Assembly (NCBI GenBank): GCA_003695205.1
Contig: RFIO01000161.1
Location: 1 to 6,732, forward strand
Length of the DNA: 6,732 nt
From: Deltaproteobacteria bacterium
GTDB lineage: Bacteria; Desulfobacterota; Desulfuromonadia; Desulfuromonadales; Geothermobacteraceae
Direction: 5' to 3'
Positions 4,606 through 6,732 of the stretch are shown piece by piece (the stretch's first letter is position 1; each line of letters opens with the position of its first letter). Position numbers and translations under genes: made by a program. Below the pieces are notes generated by a model. It saw nothing but the letters and a program-made list of their open reading frames with translations, ran no database searches and was not told the DNA's origin.

Positions 4606-6291
4606 ATGGCGCCTGCTAACGGCAAAAGACGCTCACTGGTTTTAATGGCCATCATCTGTCTGGTGGTAGGAATCGGCATCCCGATTCTCAACCTTGTCTA
4701 CGTTTATCCACGGTTCGTCGAGAACACGGTTGCTGATGTCGAGGACGATGCGACCCAGATCAGCCGGCTCTTGTCGAGAGTCCTCCTGTCGGATCAGAAC
4801 TGGGAGGACTGGCTGAGCCAGGGGATGGTCCCCGACTATCTCAGGGATGAGTTCAGGCAGGTGGTAGGAGACGTCGATCTGTTGAAGCTGAAATTCTTTC
4901 TGGCCGATGGTCGCACCATCTACTCCACCGATCTCGAGGACATCGGCAAACGCAATACTCACGACTATTTCCATCGTCAGGTGGCCGCCGGGAAAACCTT
5001 CGTCAAGCTGGTGCGCAAGCGGCATGCGTCCCTGGAAGGCCAGACATACAAGCAGGATGTGGTCGAAGTTTACGTTCCGATTGTGCGCCAGGGGCAGTTT
5101 CTCGGTGCTTTCGAATTTTACATCGACGTCAGTGGGCGCATGGCGACTCTTCACAGCCTGCTGCTGCGTCTGTCGATTCTGCCCACATCGGTTTTGCTGT
5201 TTGCCATGGTTTTTCTGCTCTGGCAGACTCGGCGCCTTGATGACTATATCCAGGGCAAGTTGACGGCGGAGGAGAACCTGGAAAAAGCCCTTGATGAGTC
5301 CTGGCGCATGGTTGAAGAGATGGGGGAGAACCAGCGGCAGCTGGCCGAACAGGCGGACAGGCTGGACAAATTGAACCGGCAGCTCAAGGCGGCGCAATCG
5401 CAGATGCTGCAGCAGGAGAAAATGGCATCCATCGGTCAGCTCGCTGCCGGGGTCGCCCATGAAATCAACAATCCGGTCGGGTTCGTCAATGCAAACCTTG
5501 GCACCCTCGGCAAATATTTCGAGCGGCTTCTTACCTTCCGCTCACAAATCCGGCAAATGCTGGAAGAAGGCGGAAACGGTGAAGAGCTTGACTGCCTCAA
5601 TCGGCTCGAGCGTGAACTGAAACTGAATGCCGTTTGCGAGGATGTGCCCGATCTGATCACCGAATCGCGACAGGGGATGGAACGGGTCAAGGAGATTGTC
5701 CAGAACCTGAAGAGCTTCAGTCGTGTGGACAGCAATGGCTGGCAGCAGGCCGACCTGAACGAGTGTCTCGAATCGACCCTCAAGGTCATCTGGAACGAGC
5801 TCAAGTACAAGGCCAAGGTCACCAGGGACTACGGCGAGCTGCCCAAAACCTTCTGCCGGGCACAGGAACTGAACCAGGTCTTCATGAATCTTCTGGTCAA
5901 CGCCGCCCATGCCATTGAAAAAGAGGGTGAGATAAGTATCGTCACCCGGGCTCGTGAGCAGGACATCTCTGTCGCCATCAGCGATACCGGCTGCGGAATT
6001 CCCGAAGATGTTCGCTCGCGAATTTTTGAACCCTTCTTCACTACCAAGGATGTCGGCAAGGGAACAGGCCTGGGACTAAGCATCTCATGGGACATCGTGC
6101 GCAGGCATGGCGGCAGAATCGAGGTCGACTCACAGCCCGGTAACGGGACGACCTTTACCGTGATCCTTCCGGTCAAATCCGAACCTCCGGAACAGAAGGA
6201 AAGCTTTGAAGAGGGGCCGACGGTCATCGAATCCGGTTCGAAACAAGAGGTCTCGACATGGCAGAACCTGGACGTGTCAATGGCGGGCTGA
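4606..6291 (+). CDS. Membrane sensor histidine kinase
   Basis: 561-residue inner-membrane two-component sensor that autophosphorylates on His and passes phosphate to a response regulator. TM1 is about 10-33 and TM2 about 184-206. Between them is a roughly 150-residue periplasmic sensor ending in VVEVYVPIVRQGQFLGAFEFYIDV-like strands (about 152-175), of Cache/PDC style. No HAMP is evident. A coiled coil (about 218-270) leads into the H-box AAGVAHEINNPVG with phospho-acceptor His285. A family-typical insert follows (about 310-380). The ATPase has N-box NQVFMNLLVNAAHAI (423-437), DTGCGIP (460-466), FEPFFTT (474-480) and GTGLGLSIS (486-494). The catalytic set appears complete. Residues about 524-561 are a tail without a domain, overlapping the next gene. 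Start ATG 4606 has GGAGGA 7 bases upstream; a GTG at 4555 would add 17 residues without a comparable ribosome site. Signal and partner unknown. Confidence 0.95.
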   Translation: MAPANGKRRSLVLMAIICLVVGIGIPILNLVYVYPRFVENTVADVEDDATQISRLLSRVLLSDQNWEDWLSQGMVPDYLRDEFRQVVGDVDLLKLKFFLADGRTIYSTDLEDIGKRNTHDYFHRQVAAGKTFVKLVRKRHASLEGQTYKQDVVEVYVPIVRQGQFLGAFEFYIDVSGRMATLHSLLLRLSILPTSVLLFAMVFLLWQTRRLDDYIQGKLTAEENLEKALDESWRMVEEMGENQRQLAEQADRLDKLNRQLKAAQSQMLQQEKMASIGQLAAGVAHEINNPVGFVNANLGTLGKYFERLLTFRSQIRQMLEEGGNGEELDCLNRLERELKLNAVCEDVPDLITESRQGMERVKEIVQNLKSFSRVDSNGWQQADLNECLESTLKVIWNELKYKAKVTRDYGELPKTFCRAQELNQVFMNLLVNAAHAIEKEGEISIVTRAREQDISVAISDTGCGIPEDVRSRIFEPFFTTKDVGKGTGLGLSISWDIVRRHGGRIEVDSQPGNGTTFTVILPVKSEPPEQKESFEEGPTVIESGSKQEVSTWQNLDVSMAG

Positions 6292-6732
6292 CTTCAACCG
6301 GCCCAGTGGACCTTGGCCGTATACCGGCTCCGGCCATTCTGACAGATGCCGAGGGGCGGGTACGGGCGGCAAACGACGCCATGCTGGTCTTGGTACGCGA
6401 GCACCATCTGATGATGGATGCTGATTGCTGCCAGCTGGTGTGCCATGTTCAGGGGGCCTTCAATTGTCTGCGACAGGTGCCGGGTGCCTGGCATCGGGTG
6501 CTTCCTCACCTGCCTGACCGCTGGTTGGCCCAGGCCCTTCTGGTGGATGGAGGCTTCCTCCTGCAACTTCGTCGGGCTGATTCCGCCGAACAGACTTTAC
6601 CCTGCCAGGACTTGCTCTTTGGCATCATCCGCCGGCTGCTGTCGCTGCCGTCCGCCCGGATTGACGAAGGGATTGATTTTGCCCTGGCCGAGATAGGACA
6701 TTTTCTTGATGTCGATCGCTGCTATCTGTTCC
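6258..6732 (+). CDS. PAS-like/GAF sensory protein, 3' partial
   Basis: The frame is open from ATG 6258 to the window end, 158 residues seen. It overlaps the kinase gene by 34 bases. AAGAGG (6245-6250), 7 bases before the ATG, supports the start and suggests coupled translation. Residues about 22-46 (PAPAILTDAEGRVRAANDAML) look like the opening of a PAS domain (I-x-x-x-D-x-x-G-x-I-x-x-x-N). The following part is divergent and Cys-rich (Cys57, 58, 62, 70, then 116). From about 125 (RRLLSLPSARIDEGIDFALAEIGHFLDVDRCYLF) it looks like the start of a GAF domain. GAF proteins next to kinases are usually further histidine kinases or diguanylate cyclases; the output domain lies beyond the window. Likely soluble, as no membrane segment is seen. 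It works with, or downstream of, the kinase by context only. Confidence 0.8.
   Translation, partial: MAEPGRVNGGLTSTGPVDLGRIPAPAILTDAEGRVRAANDAMLVLVREHHLMMDADCCQLVCHVQGAFNCLRQVPGAWHRVLPHLPDRWLAQALLVDGGFLLQLRRADSAEQTLPCQDLLFGIIRRLLSLPSARIDEGIDFALAEIGHFLDVDRCYLF

Noticed and set aside
4642..5460. 272-residue minus-strand frame opposite the kinase
   Set aside because: It mirrors the kinase's coding strand, shows no recognisable motif, and has no support against an intact kinase.

Overview
The window is about 60% GC and densely coded. Genes have strong Shine-Dalgarno sites, short gaps and overlapping stops and starts. The gene set fits an anaerobic deltaproteobacterium of the Desulfuromonadales/Geobacter type: formate-tetrahydrofolate ligase, a small heat-shock protein, a Dnmt2-like tRNA methyltransferase, a DNR-like Crp/Fnr regulator and large membrane histidine kinases. 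That placement is inference from gene content and from memory of Geobacter having a Dnmt2 homologue. No rRNA or protein match was available to confirm it.

Layout. Positions 1-1281 (+) hold the C-terminal three quarters of formate-tetrahydrofolate ligase; its N-terminus lies outside the window. It converges on a small heat-shock protein gene (1408-1908, -). The gap between them carries a strong hairpin that looks like the heat-shock gene's terminator, plus a larger imperfect inverted repeat starting at the ligase stop codon. A 172-base divergent region (1909-2080) follows, with a sigma-54-like promoter facing the heat-shock gene. Everything after it is on the + strand. First is a Dnmt2-family cytosine-5 methyltransferase (2081-3001), whose motifs point to tRNA rather than DNA. 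Next come a secreted protein of unknown function (3034-3549), a 57-residue two-helix membrane protein (3553-3726) and a Crp/Fnr-family regulator (3750-4433). After a 172-base gap containing a hairpin, a direct repeat and a perfect 12-base palindrome, there is a membrane sensor histidine kinase (4606-6291). A second sensory protein (6258 to the window end) overlaps the kinase by 34 bases and begins with a degenerate PAS-like region leading into a GAF domain.

How they may work together. Genes from 2081 to 4433 are separated by 3 to 32 bases and could be one transcript: methyltransferase, secreted protein, small membrane protein, regulator. The kinase and the PAS/GAF protein form a second, translationally coupled unit whose upstream region may be controlled by the regulator. 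No response regulator is visible, so the phosphorelay partner is probably downstream. No mobile element, CRISPR array, tRNA or rRNA was seen. The most distinctive item is the bacterial Dnmt2 homologue set divergently from a stress chaperone.
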